From positions 1 through 50,235 of the forward strand of contig JAFXPE010000034.1 of NCBI GenBank assembly GCA_017528205.1: a stretch of 50,235 bases of DNA, written 5' to 3'. Under the pieces are notes generated by a model. It worked only from the letters and a program-made list of their open reading frames with translations, did not search any database and was not told the DNA's origin. A program made the position numbers and the translations under genes. The stretch is from Alphaproteobacteria bacterium (GTDB lineage: Bacteria > Pseudomonadota > Alphaproteobacteria > RF32 > CAG-239). Of the stretch, positions 36,217-44,187 are shown piece after piece (within the stretch, counting starts at the first letter, position 1; each line of letters starts with the position of its first letter).

Positions 36217-36225
36217 TTATCCACA
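36217..36225 (+). other. DnaA box (perfect consensus)
   Basis: TTATCCACA. Related sequences ATATCCACA (35936-35944) and CTGTCCACA (35788-35796) stand at the same position relative to the TATAAT of units 5 and 4. Confidence 0.5.
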
Positions 36226-36302
36226 AGAAATATGTTCAGTACAAAAAAGGGGTGGACACTTTTGCCATTTTTTACTACTTTTTTTGGTATAATTCGGGAG
36301 AA

Positions 36303-36333
36303 ACGTGTGAGCATTAAATTCCGCACGTTTTTT
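36303..36333 (+). terminator. Array unit 7 hairpin-terminator
   Basis: ACGTGTG pairs with CGCACGT (one wobble), followed by TTTTTT. Confidence 0.7.
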
Positions 36334-36359
36334 GCGTTTTAAACGGACTACTTTAACCG

Positions 36360-36392
36360 GCCTTCGGAAGTAAAATTCCGAGGGCTTTTTTT
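36360..36392 (+). terminator. Terminator closing the array
   Basis: GCCTTCGGAA (36360-36369) pairs with TTCCGAGGGC (36376-36385), then TTTTTTT. It isolates the DUF2924 gene from the array. Confidence 0.8.
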
Positions 36393-36467
36393 GTGCCTGT
36401 TTTTCAAAAAACTACTGGACTTCTACCGAAAAGCAAGCATTCATTACTTCAATAATAGGAGACAAAG

Positions 36468-36887
36468 ATGAATTGGAAAAACTTAGAGGACTATCCGCTT
36501 AAAGATCTGCAGAAGATGTGGTTGGACTACTTCGACAAGCCTTATTGTTCAAACAGTAAGGCTTTTTTCGTATCCCGCATCGGTTACAGGTTGCAAGAGC
36601 TTAAGTTCGGCGGTTTGAAGCCGGAAACCAAAAACATGCTGATTAAAATGTTCAACTCCAAGGAATACCGAAATCCGATTTTTATCAAGGATGAGCGCTT
36701 GCCGAGCATCGGCACGATTTTGGTAAAAATCCATAACGGTGTGGAGCATCGCGTGCGCATTAAAGGTGCGTCGCAAATTGAATACAACGGCAAAATTTAT
36801 AAGACCCTGACGGCGGTGGCACGGGAAATTGCCGGTCGCCATTGTTCAGGTTACAGCTTTTTCGGACTGTCAGATAAGAGAGGTTAA
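36468..36887 (+). CDS. DUF2924-family protein
   Basis: 139 aa. The opening LKDLQKMWLDYFDKPYCSNSKAF followed by RIGYRLQELKFGGL, and the closing GKIYKTLTAVAREIAGRHCSGYSFFGL, fit the DUF2924 pattern (W..... P....R.FL..RIAYR.QE...G ... Y.SLS.IAR.ITG..WSG..FFGL). Such proteins usually sit directly before a large serine recombinase in alphaproteobacterial prophages and islands and may be recombination accessory factors; no function is proven. AGGAG precedes the ATG. The recombinase starts 2 bp after its stop. Confidence 0.85.
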   Translation: MNWKNLEDYPLKDLQKMWLDYFDKPYCSNSKAFFVSRIGYRLQELKFGGLKPETKNMLIKMFNSKEYRNPIFIKDERLPSIGTILVKIHNGVEHRVRIKGASQIEYNGKIYKTLTAVAREIAGRHCSGYSFFGLSDKRG

Positions 36888-36888
36888 C

Positions 36889-38604
36889 ATGAAAGAAGAA
36901 ATCGTAAAAACCATTAAATGCGCCATTTATACGCGCAAATCAACGGACGAAGGACTGGAAAAAGAGTTTAACACCTTGGAAGCTCAGCGTGAAGCTGGCT
37001 TAAATTACGTTAAATCGCAAGTACATCAGGGTTGGGAAGCCCTAGCCGAACACTATGACGACGGCGGATATTCCGGCGGCAATATGAACCGCCCGGCCCT
37101 CAAACGCCTGTTTGAAGATATCAAAGCCGGTAAAGTCGACATGATTGTGGTTTATAAAATCGACCGTTTAACCCGCTCGCTGACCGATTTTTCCAAAATG
37201 GTCGAGTTGTTCGACGAGTATAACGTGTCGTTTGTTTCGGTCACGCAGAACTTCAACACATATGATTCGATGGGCAGGCTGACCTTGAATGTGTTGCTGT
37301 CGTTTGCGCAATTTGAGCGTGAAGTCAGCGGCGAGCGTATCCGCGATAAAATCTCGGCTTCGAAAAAGAAAGGCATGTGGATGGGCGGACCGTTGCCGCT
37401 CGGCTATGATTTGCAGGATAAAAAGCTGGTCATTAACCCTAAAGAAGCGGCGTTGGTACGGCTGTTGTTTGAAAAATACACCGTGTGCAAATCGCCGCAA
37501 TATCTAGCAGATTGGCTCAACTCCAACGGTTATCGCACCAAAAGCAAGGTTACCAAAAAAGGCAAAGTCGTCGGCGGCAAGCAGTTTGACCGCGCCCACT
37601 TGTACCGGATTTTAGATAATCGGATATATTTAGGTAAAATCTTTTATAAGGGCGAGCTTTACGACGGACAGCATGAGGCGATTATCTCGCAAGCCCTATG
37701 GGACAAGGTGCATAAGCTGAAAGACAAGCCGGTTTCCGAAAAAGGACCAATTAATAAGACCTTTGAGTTCAAAACACTTAAAGGTCTTTTATTTTGCGGC
37801 TGTTGCGGCTATGCGATGGTGCCGACCAAGGCGGTTAAGCACAATAAGGAATACTATTATTACACGTCGCTCAAGGCCATTCGCAAGAGTTACCGCTTTT
37901 GCGAGGTCAAGTCGGTGCCGGCATTGGCACTTGAAAATTATGTGATGAACAAGCTCAAAACCCTGATTACCGACCCGTTGTTGGTGCATTCACTCTCCAA
38001 AGAGGTGCTTAAACATGTGCCGAACAAAACCGAATACGATGTGGTTAAAGTGGTTCAAGGCAACAAGCTCATCAACTCATTGAGTGCCGAAACGCGTCAG
38101 CAACTCTGCAATTTGGCCATCTCGCGGATTACGATTTGGCCGGATAAAATCAAAATCCAGCTCAAAAATTCGATGGATAAACTGGTACAAAACAGCCTGC
38201 TTGAGAATAACGTATGGGTTTATAATCCGGAAACCTCGGCTTATGAAATGACGGAAAATGTCGCGTTTTTGAAACGGCGACAGCAAACCGAAATTTATGT
38301 CGGCGACGAGGCGGAAGAACGACATCAGGACAAACAAATGATTGTGGCTCTGGTGCGGGCTTTCGGTTGGCAACATAAACTCGAGCGCGGCAACCTCAAT
38401 ATTCAGGAGCTGGCGCAACTTGAGCAGATGGATCGCAGTTATATGGGCAAAATCATTCGCCTGACCTGTCTGGCGCCGGATATTGTCGAGAGTATTCTGG
38501 CCGGTCTGCAACCGCGTGATTTAACACTTAAAGACCTGATTCGCAATACAATTCCGGTGGATTGGAACGAACAGCGCAAAATGTTCGGCTTTCGCCAAGA
38601 TTAA
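36889..38604 (+). CDS. Large serine recombinase
   Basis: 571 aa from the ATG at 36889, with GAGAGG upstream; an earlier frame start at 36829 would overlap the DUF2924 gene by 59 nt. The catalytic resolvase domain begins CAIYTRKSTDEG with nucleophile Ser18, includes YKIDRLTRSLTDF, FVSVTQNFNTYDSMGRL and LLSFAQFEREVSGERIRDK, followed by a recombinase domain (PLGYDLQDKKLVINPKEA) and a zinc-ribbon-like part (FCGCCGYAMV ... FCEV). It would integrate or excise an element using short att sites. The C-terminus is helical and binds DNA. Its att sites could not be identified. Confidence 0.95.
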   Translation: MKEEIVKTIKCAIYTRKSTDEGLEKEFNTLEAQREAGLNYVKSQVHQGWEALAEHYDDGGYSGGNMNRPALKRLFEDIKAGKVDMIVVYKIDRLTRSLTDFSKMVELFDEYNVSFVSVTQNFNTYDSMGRLTLNVLLSFAQFEREVSGERIRDKISASKKKGMWMGGPLPLGYDLQDKKLVINPKEAALVRLLFEKYTVCKSPQYLADWLNSNGYRTKSKVTKKGKVVGGKQFDRAHLYRILDNRIYLGKIFYKGELYDGQHEAIISQALWDKVHKLKDKPVSEKGPINKTFEFKTLKGLLFCGCCGYAMVPTKAVKHNKEYYYYTSLKAIRKSYRFCEVKSVPALALENYVMNKLKTLITDPLLVHSLSKEVLKHVPNKTEYDVVKVVQGNKLINSLSAETRQQLCNLAISRITIWPDKIKIQLKNSMDKLVQNSLLENNVWVYNPETSAYEMTENVAFLKRRQQTEIYVGDEAEERHQDKQMIVALVRAFGWQHKLERGNLNIQELAQLEQMDRSYMGKIIRLTCLAPDIVESILAGLQPRDLTLKDLIRNTIPVDWNEQRKMFGFRQD

Positions 38605-38622
38605 AAAATAAGAGAAATTTCA

Positions 38623-39399
38623 ATGACAACAGAAAACCAGATTAAATCTGGACGCTTGGCGTTTCCGGATACAATCCCGTCTGAGTATGGCTTTATTACT
38701 ATTGACCGGGAATTTGTGAATTGGCCGCTGTTTCACGATGATGCGGCATGGAAAATGATGTGCTATCTGCTAATGCGTGCCAATTATAAAACGCGGTTTT
38801 GGGGTGAGCGTACTATTAACCCCGGCGAATACGTCACCAGCTACGCGCATTTAGGCGAAGATTTGCACAAAACTCGCGACGAGGTCAAGCGCTTGCTGAC
38901 CAAACTGAAAAATATCGGCGAAGTAAAGACAATGCGCCTCGGTAACGCCCTACTTATTTCAATGCCTAACTATTTGAAATATCAGCGGTTTCGAACGCGT
39001 CGGCATAAAGACAGCGCCCGACCTGAGCCCGACATAAGCCCAGAACCCGACCAGCAGGCGCTCACGACTAAAGAAAATAAACCAGGGAATAATTTTAAAA
39101 GGAAAGAAAATTATACGCGCAAGCGAAATTTTTCGGATCCGGACAATGGTGGTTTTGTGAGTTTAGGGGCTATTTTTGCTCGGCAAATGGAGCCTCCGCC
39201 ACTAAAATACCACTTTAAACAATTCCCTCCGGATCGATCGGAAGTGGAATTGTATGTCAGAAATAACAATATGGATATTGACCTAGATCATTTCTTTGAG
39301 CACTACGAGCGAACCGATTGGTGTAACCAGAAAGGCAAAAAGCTGGGCGGTTGGCATTTTGCCTTACACCGACTGGTTGATCAAGGCATATATATTTAA
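38623..39399 (+). CDS. Phage-type replication/helix-turn-helix protein
   Basis: 258 aa. The N-terminal half (GFITIDREFVNWPLFHDDAAWKMMCYLLMRANYK, cited in parts) and the following NPGEYVTSYAHLGEDL / TRDEVKRLLTKLKNIGEV resemble winged-helix DnaD/replication-protein-O-like initiators of phages and plasmids. The C-terminal part (YVRNNNMDIDLDHFFEHYERTDW ... GWHFALHRLV) is the type often found in such proteins. It lies 18 bp after the recombinase, in the same direction. Exact family not certain; alternatives are a phage regulatory protein. A shared bidirectional terminator follows. Confidence 0.65.
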   Translation: MTTENQIKSGRLAFPDTIPSEYGFITIDREFVNWPLFHDDAAWKMMCYLLMRANYKTRFWGERTINPGEYVTSYAHLGEDLHKTRDEVKRLLTKLKNIGEVKTMRLGNALLISMPNYLKYQRFRTRRHKDSARPEPDISPEPDQQALTTKENKPGNNFKRKENYTRKRNFSDPDNGGFVSLGAIFARQMEPPPLKYHFKQFPPDRSEVELYVRNNNMDIDLDHFFEHYERTDWCNQKGKKLGGWHFALHRLVDQGIYI

Positions 39400-39409
39400 C
39401 CGGTAACAC

Positions 39410-39440
39410 AAAAGGCGGTGGCATTCCCCCACCGCCTTTT
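39410..39440. terminator. Bidirectional terminator
   Basis: AAAAGGCGGTGG and CCACCGCCTTTT arms. It lies between the convergent replication-like gene and the tautomerase gene. Confidence 0.9.
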
Positions 39441-39462
39441 GATAGTAAACTCAAAACTGCGC

Positions 39463-39807
39463 TTAAAACATACTTCCGTTCCAGCCCCAGAGGTCGGCCG
39501 GATGGTAGGTTACATAAACATTTGCGCCGTTAATTCCGTAGTCGTTTTGCAAAATGTCACAAATTTCGCCGGTTAAGCCCTGACACGCCGATTTAGATGC
39601 CGAGCCCAGTAAGCGAATAGCGATATACGCGCCTTTATCCAGCTTTTTCTCCGCCATATACAGGGATTTATCGTCCTCAATGTTCGCCATAATATAGGCC
39701 TTCGGCTTACCGAACGCGACCGAAACGGCTCCGGTCAGCTTCTTTTGCAGGTCATCTTTCTGGTTTGCGTCCAGTTTAATACTCATTTTTGCTTCAATGT
39801 ACGGCAT
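39463..39807 (-). CDS. MIF-family tautomerase-like protein
   Basis: 114 aa, the same length as macrophage migration inhibitory factor and phenylpyruvate tautomerase. The second residue is the catalytic proline (MPYIEAKMS). GKPKAYIMANIEDD, RLLGSASKSACQGLTGEI and the end VTYHPADLWGWNGSMF match MIF landmarks (GKPxxY..V, GWN.STF). Family members are trimeric and tautomerise enol/keto substrates; some bacterial ones act on hosts. AAAGGAG precedes the ATG. It stands between recombinase-linked genes, an unusual place for it. Confidence 0.88.
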   Translation of the reverse strand: MPYIEAKMSIKLDANQKDDLQKKLTGAVSVAFGKPKAYIMANIEDDKSLYMAEKKLDKGAYIAIRLLGSASKSACQGLTGEICDILQNDYGINGANVYVTYHPADLWGWNGSMF

Positions 39808-40218
39808 TTTTTATCTCCTTTATAAAAATAACAGTTGCTTTAATTATCATCGCAAAATGCAAGATGTCAAAAAGAAAAAACTTTTGATACAACATATTCA
39901 TCGCCGGCGAAAAATTTAATGGGTCCTTCCTGGCGATTTTTGTATGCGGGGCCGCAAGCCGCGCCGAAAATCTAGTTAAACGACTTTTTGTTTACTGGTC
40001 ACCCCTTTGCGGAAAGCCTTATTCCATAAGGGTTTTGAGCAATTGTGAAAAATTCTGGCTGGTCACTGGTCACTTCTGGCTGGTCACTTGCCTGGTCACC
40101 CTAGTAAAAAATCTAGTAAATAAATATACTTAAGGCATAAAAAAGAGTGGTCAGTTTTACTTTTCCACTCTATATCAGTTATGCTTATTAAACATAACGA
40201 GCTCCTTTCAAGCAACCT
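39808..40218. other. Intergenic region with TGGTCAC repeats
   Basis: No gene seen. TGGTCAC occurs at 39995, 40060, 40067, 40081 and 40093. Copies of TCTAGTTAAA / TCTAGTAAAT flank them. It may be a protein-binding cluster or part of a replication control region. Confidence 0.55.
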
Positions 40219-40404
40219 TTACCGGAGAAGGTATTGATTGCGAACAATATTATTCTTTGCCTGATTCAACAAGCATTCCGTGATAGCACATTGGATAGTA
40301 ATGTTAATCACATCATTTAAATTGCGAGCCTGAGTATAGCTATAGATAGTGTTACCCCTTGATACCCAAGTCAGCATATTTAACGCTTCCAACAATTTAA
40401 TCAT
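40219..40404 (-). CDS. Hypothetical protein, 61 aa (uncertain)
   Basis: Small helical frame MIKLLEALNMLTWVSRGN. AAGGAG directly abuts the ATG, which is too close for efficient initiation; an internal Met at residue 10 is possible. No family recognised. It lies on the minus strand between the tautomerase and DUF3489 genes, inside the mobile-looking region. Confidence 0.4.
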   Translation of the reverse strand: MIKLLEALNMLTWVSRGNTIYSYTQARNLNDVINITIQCAITECLLNQAKNNIVRNQYLLR

Positions 40405-40560
40405 CTCCTTACTGTTTGTAGGTTAATTGAAACGATGTACCCACATCGTCCCTTCCGGTGATAGAATACGATAAAAATTTCAACATGTCAAATTCGCAAA
40501 TATTGTAACCAGGGAAAATATTATTTATTTCTATCTTTAAGATATTTTTTTTACAAATTG

Positions 40561-40635
40561 CCAAACAAAAAAGTCACAAACGACCGAACGGAAAAGTCAC
40601 AAATTACCGAACGAAAAAGTCATAAATGACCGAAT
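40561..40635. repeat. 23-bp iterons
   Basis: Three tandem 23-bp repeats at 40561, 40584 and 40607 (consensus CCGAACGrAAAAGTCACAAA plus 3), and a partial one at 40630. A fourth isolated match lies at 41234-41256 (CCGAATAGGAAAGTCACAAA). The 23-bp period is close to two DNA turns, as for initiator binding sites in iteron plasmids. Confidence 0.75.
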
Positions 40636-40708
40636 TTGAAATAAATATTTTGGAAAATCAATAGGATATATTAAATTGAAAAATTGCTGGTAACCATGAT
40701 TTTTAAGT

Positions 40709-40740
40709 AAAAAAAGGAGCCGGTAATCAGCCCCTTTTTT
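40709..40740 (-). terminator. Terminator of the DUF3489 gene
   Basis: A-rich AAAAAAGGAGC pairs with GCCCCTTTTTT. On the minus strand it ends in a T-run after the stop codon. Confidence 0.65.
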
Positions 40741-40753
40741 ATTAGATAGTAAT

Positions 40754-41110
40754 TTAGGCATTGGCTTTGAGATAATAATTCCGGATACTATCTTTCTTTT
40801 CGGAGGTGATGGTTCCACCAGTCTTTTTAGCATAAGCTGACATCGCACCGCGTATGGAGTTTTCTTTCCATCCCAGAGCTTCGGCCATCTCTTTCAAGGT
40901 TGCGCCTTCCGGGCGGCTGAGCATCACAACCATAAAGGCTTTTTTATCGCGGTGGTCTATGGCCATAGGCTGGGGCTGATTAACTGTTACCACAGGCTCG
41001 ACTAATTTTTGGTTTTTATTTAATTTATTGCCCGGGTGTTTTACTGTATTTTTGGATGCCTGCTTTTTGGTTTTAGCCTTGGTTTTTAAATTTTTCTTTT
41101 GTGTTGCCAT
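40754..41110 (-). CDS. DUF3489-family protein
   Basis: 118 aa. The N-terminal half is low-complexity and very basic (KTKAKTKKQASK). The C-terminal domain from about residue 57 (KKAFMVVMLSRPEGATLKEM, GWKENSIRGAMSAYAKKTGG) matches DUF3489: the 'RPEGATi.E....GW..hTVRG.iSg.lKK' pattern of a small winged-helix-like fold. DUF3489, DUF2924 and large serine recombinases recur together in alphaproteobacteria. Role unproven, probably DNA binding. Confidence 0.85.
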   Translation of the reverse strand: MATQKKNLKTKAKTKKQASKNTVKHPGNKLNKNQKLVEPVVTVNQPQPMAIDHRDKKAFMVVMLSRPEGATLKEMAEALGWKENSIRGAMSAYAKKTGGTITSEKKDSIRNYYLKANA

Positions 41111-41258
41111 GTTTTTATCCTTTCAATTTGGTTGTTACAACACAATGAATGCTTGGAAATAAAATTATATCCAGTAAATAATGCATAGAAAGGGAAGAAA
41201 TAGTGCATTAATGCGGAAATATTCCACAATTTGCCGAATAGGAAAGTCACAAAATTTA

Positions 41259-41801
41259 TTATTTCTTGTGACGATTAAACCATGCGTCTGACTTTTTCTT
41301 AGTATTCATTTGCCATAAATAATTAAAACGATCATGATATTCCCGAACAGTTTTTTTGTTGCGATTAAAAAATAAGCAATTTTCACTATTTTTATCACTT
41401 GCCGGCTCTGTCCAGTTATAACTTCCTGTTACGACACTATCAAAATCAAAAACAGCGAATTTATTATGCTCAATTTTATGTTTAGAATTAACACGTATTT
41501 TTATCCCGTAGTTATATAATTCACGAATCTTTGAACTTTTATTACCTGCTTGTAATCTATCTGTTAAAATACGGATTTTTATACCGCGGTCATGTGCTTT
41601 TTTGAGTGCTTTAACAATATCTCTGTTATTTATGGCATAAACAGCCGCATCTATTGATTTTTCAGCTTTATCTATTCGTTGAACTATAGAATTTTCACAT
41701 TTTTTAGATGGTGTAAAAAATGCAGACATACCCGCGTAACACGGATATATCTGCAATATCATCAAAAGACTTAATGTTAAACAATAAAAATAGTTAACCA
41801 T
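41259..41801 (-). CDS. Secreted phospholipase D-family nuclease
   Basis: 180 aa with an N-terminal signal peptide (LLMILQIYPCYAG). The HxK(x)4D motif is HNKFAVFD (His112, Lys114, Asp119), followed by VTGSYNWT. One motif per chain and this length match the small dimeric Nuc-type endonucleases of the PLD superfamily (as encoded by plasmid pKM101), which act in the periplasm on DNA. No clear Shine-Dalgarno. It begins 22 bp after the CsgG-like gene and may be the last gene of that operon. Confidence 0.88.
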   Translation of the reverse strand: MVNYFYCLTLSLLMILQIYPCYAGMSAFFTPSKKCENSIVQRIDKAEKSIDAAVYAINNRDIVKALKKAHDRGIKIRILTDRLQAGNKSSKIRELYNYGIKIRVNSKHKIEHNKFAVFDFDSVVTGSYNWTEPASDKNSENCLFFNRNKKTVREYHDRFNYLWQMNTKKKSDAWFNRHKK

Positions 41802-41823
41802 ATAGATTTTTATTTACAACCCA

Positions 41824-43167
41824 TTATAAAGGCAAAGAATAATCCGGAGCTGGTGCAGGTGCTGCACGTTTTGCCGGCTTTTGTTCTTCTGCTTTCGGTT
41901 TAGGTTGATAATCTGGGAAAATATCTATTAACATCTTTTCTGCTGCTTCATCGATAGCACGCTCTAATAAAAGCTGTTGCACACTTGAGCAAGAAGAAAA
42001 GGCACCACCTTTACCGAATGTTTTTTCAACAGAACCAACAGAAACAACTTCCATAGTTGCCGCTTCCAAAATTCTATATGATATTTTCAACTTAGATGAG
42101 CTGGAATAATTTGTTTCACCGGTAAGAGCAACAAAACTTTTACTCGTCGAGGCAGTAAATGTATCAACCGTTCCAACTAAAATGTAGTCAGCTGCCGCAA
42201 GATTCTGTAGTTTTACTTTGTTTTCGGGTAACGTCATATCACTTTCAATAATTGACATTTCCGCAGCATAATCATCTAAATTGTTACGGTCAACCAAGTT
42301 AAATTTACGACTAGGTGTTAACTTTTCGATGAATAAGTTACTAATGGTCGTGTTCATCTCTTTAACATCAGCTTTCTTGCCCATGCAATTAATGTTTGGT
42401 CCCATTTTGAAAGGCATAATAGCTAAAGAATAATCGGATTTTTTAACAAGGCTTTTCGGTTTATACGCATGGGCATCATAAATGCAAGCACCTTGTTCTT
42501 TTGACCACTTTTGGCCGTCTTTGCAACCGCACGTCTCATTATCTAAACATGGTAAGCATTCACCGTCAACCAAATTATAACCGACCTTACATACATAACA
42601 ATTACAACGTTTAGTCATATAATCGCAGTTCGGCAACATCTTGCAGATTTTGGCCTCAATATCAACATAGTGTTTTCCGTTACTTTCTGTGTGTTTTATC
42701 ACATTATAAGAAGAAACAACACCATGATATTTTGCGTCAATATCTCTTGAATTATCTTTTACAGAATGAGAAAGAGATTCATTAACATTTGCTTGCATGT
42801 GTGCATCAACTTTTTCTGCACCATCATTATAAAAATCGCCATCTGCATGTCCACTATATGACAATGTATTCGTTGCATCTACTTTATGTAACCCATCTCC
42901 GCCGATTGCAACATCCGCAGTTTGGCGTACAGCATTTTCAACAGCACTCATAACAGCCCAATTATAATCTTCGCCTTCACCATGAGCTGTTACGATTTTC
43001 ATCTCACTGTCTTCCACTTCCTTAACAACCATTTTCTCTGTTGTTTCTACTTTTTCAGAAGCAACTTCTTTTGCTTTTTCTTCTGATTTGTTGCTCCAAA
43101 AGAAAGCATTGGCGGCTCCGACTCCGATTAAGAGAAGTGTGCCTATAATCACGTATATCTTCTTCAT
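41824..43167 (-). CDS. CsgG/LpoB-domain envelope protein
   Basis: 447 aa. A hydrophobic start (MKKIYVIIGTLLLIGVGAANA) serves as signal peptide or anchor. Residues about 60-190 hold repeated His/Asp-rich segments, then a cysteine-rich stretch (CNCYVCKVGYNLVDGECLPC, CGCKDGQKW). From about residue 245 (YSLAIMPFKMGPNINCMG) a CsgG/LpoB-like domain follows: NLFIEKLTPSRKFNLVDRNN and ADYILVGTVDTF. The end is Pro/Ala/Lys-rich. It is encoded after an LpoB-like lipoprotein, so a role in outer-membrane or peptidoglycan-synthase control is inferred. Export-linked curli-type secretion is an alternative. Confidence 0.75.
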   Translation of the reverse strand: MKKIYVIIGTLLLIGVGAANAFFWSNKSEEKAKEVASEKVETTEKMVVKEVEDSEMKIVTAHGEGEDYNWAVMSAVENAVRQTADVAIGGDGLHKVDATNTLSYSGHADGDFYNDGAEKVDAHMQANVNESLSHSVKDNSRDIDAKYHGVVSSYNVIKHTESNGKHYVDIEAKICKMLPNCDYMTKRCNCYVCKVGYNLVDGECLPCLDNETCGCKDGQKWSKEQGACIYDAHAYKPKSLVKKSDYSLAIMPFKMGPNINCMGKKADVKEMNTTISNLFIEKLTPSRKFNLVDRNNLDDYAAEMSIIESDMTLPENKVKLQNLAAADYILVGTVDTFTASTSKSFVALTGETNYSSSSKLKISYRILEAATMEVVSVGSVEKTFGKGGAFSSCSSVQQLLLERAIDEAAEKMLIDIFPDYQPKPKAEEQKPAKRAAPAPAPDYSLPL

Positions 43168-43182
43168 ATCTAACCCTTTCTC

Positions 43183-43776
43183 TTACCAAGTAACTGTATC
43201 TTTATCAGCAAGTTTCTTTATTTTTTCTTCGCCTTCCCACAAGGTTAAACCATTTCTTAAGTCAGTGATAGACATAGAGAAACGATATTCAATGCGCTTT
43301 TTACCGGAGACGAAAAATTCTCTCTGAGTGATTTTACCGGATAAACTCAATTCAGGAGCGGCTAAAGACCCGGATTTACGAACGTTAGCCTGATTAAATT
43401 CCTTAGACTGTCTCAACTGACCGGAAGCCATAACCATAGCATCTTCTTGGAAAGCTGTTACGCGAACCTTTCCGCTTTTCATTAATGCTATACGGATAGA
43501 TTTTGATAATTCATCAACATCAATACGTTGCATTGTATCATTTTCAATACGGGAAATAACCAAAATGTAAGGTTGTCCATTTGGTTTGCTTAATGTACCC
43601 AAATCAAGCATATCTTGAATCATAGAATTAGACGCTTGTTCAAAATCGCGACCTTCCAGCGCCGCAACACGCTCTGTCGAGTCATTTTCATTATCAATTA
43701 TTTGTGTTTCGGATGCACAACCATTTAATGTAAACGCCAAAACCAAACTAAAAAGTATTTTCATATAATTTTTCAT
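43183..43776 (-). CDS. LpoB-like penicillin-binding-protein activator lipoprotein
   Basis: 197 aa with a lipoprotein signal (MKNYMKILFSLVLAFTLNGC, lipobox LNGC). The domain with ILVISRIENDTMQRIDVDEL, IALMKSGKVRVTAF, SLSGKITQREFF and YRFSMSITDLRNGLTLWEGE matches the LpoB/PBP-activator fold. In enteric bacteria LpoB stimulates PBP1b from the outer membrane. 21 bp after the YcfL-like gene, 15 bp before the CsgG-like gene. Confidence 0.85.
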   Translation of the reverse strand: MKNYMKILFSLVLAFTLNGCASETQIIDNENDSTERVAALEGRDFEQASNSMIQDMLDLGTLSKPNGQPYILVISRIENDTMQRIDVDELSKSIRIALMKSGKVRVTAFQEDAMVMASGQLRQSKEFNQANVRKSGSLAAPELSLSGKITQREFFVSGKKRIEYRFSMSITDLRNGLTLWEGEEKIKKLADKDTVTW

Positions 43777-43797
43777 TTTTAAGTCCTTTTCTGATAA

Positions 43798-44175
43798 CTA
43801 TTCAATTATACCATTACCAATATCATTGGTAATATAAACTCTATAAGTTGCCGCGCGTTTTGTAGGAGCGGCCGCGTTCCAGAAGAATTCAGCATTCTCA
43901 CGTAAATTTACTTTTTTCCATTGAGCTAAGCTGGTGGAAATTTTCATACCATTCGCATCAAACCATTCAATTTTATAATAAACAGATTGATTTTTACTGC
44001 TGGTACCTGCGACCTGAGCTAATACTTGTCCGTCTCTTTCACGTATGCTACTATGTGTATTAACATTGAGAAGCTTTACATCTGGATTAATTGAAAATTT
44101 CTCATGGTCATATTCCAAAGGCGTAGCACATGCCCATAAAAACAGCAACGCACTGAATACAAATATCTTTTTCAT
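43798..44175 (-). CDS. YcfL-like lipoprotein (DUF1425)
   Basis: 125 aa with signal MKKIFVFSALLFLWAC (lipobox LWAC). The mature part (QVAGTSSKNQSVYYKIEWFDANGM, cited in parts) has the beta-sandwich pattern of the YcfL/DUF1425 family, which in enteric bacteria is encoded next to LpoB. 12 bp after the COG3014-like gene. Confidence 0.78.
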   Translation of the reverse strand: MKKIFVFSALLFLWACATPLEYDHEKFSINPDVKLLNVNTHSSIRERDGQVLAQVAGTSSKNQSVYYKIEWFDANGMKISTSLAQWKKVNLRENAEFFWNAAAPTKRAATYRVYITNDIGNGIIE

Positions 44176-44187
44176 ATTATTTATCCT

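Larger units (their letters stand above)
35416..36335 (+). repeat. Seven-unit array of spaced promoter-like elements
   Basis: Seven degenerate tandem units with TATAAT at 35453, 35599, 35720, 35859, 36008, 36143 and 36288 (spacings 146, 121, 139, 149, 135, 145 bp). In every unit an ACA stands exactly 29 nt before TATAAT and another ACA 15 nt further upstream (16 in unit 5). Between them and the -10 is T-rich DNA; five units have GG right before TATAAT. Units 2, 4, 5 and 7 continue TCGGGAGAA(A/G)CGTGTG and end in a hairpin with T-run, so transcripts would be about 35-45 nt. Units 1 and 6 have a different tail that ends near TTTATAC. Units 4, 5 and 7 carry a (T)nTCCACA box about 63 nt before TATAAT. 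No protein-coding frame is shared. Confidence 0.8.
40405..40753. other. Intergenic region with iterons
   Basis: No gene. It holds three tandem 23-bp repeats (40561-40629) and the terminator of the DUF3489 gene (40709-40740). Confidence 0.6.

Noticed and set aside
35416..36335. CRISPR array or integron attC array
   Set aside because: Units are 121-149 bp and degenerate, without short exact repeats, unique spacers, cas genes or attC core sites with cassettes.
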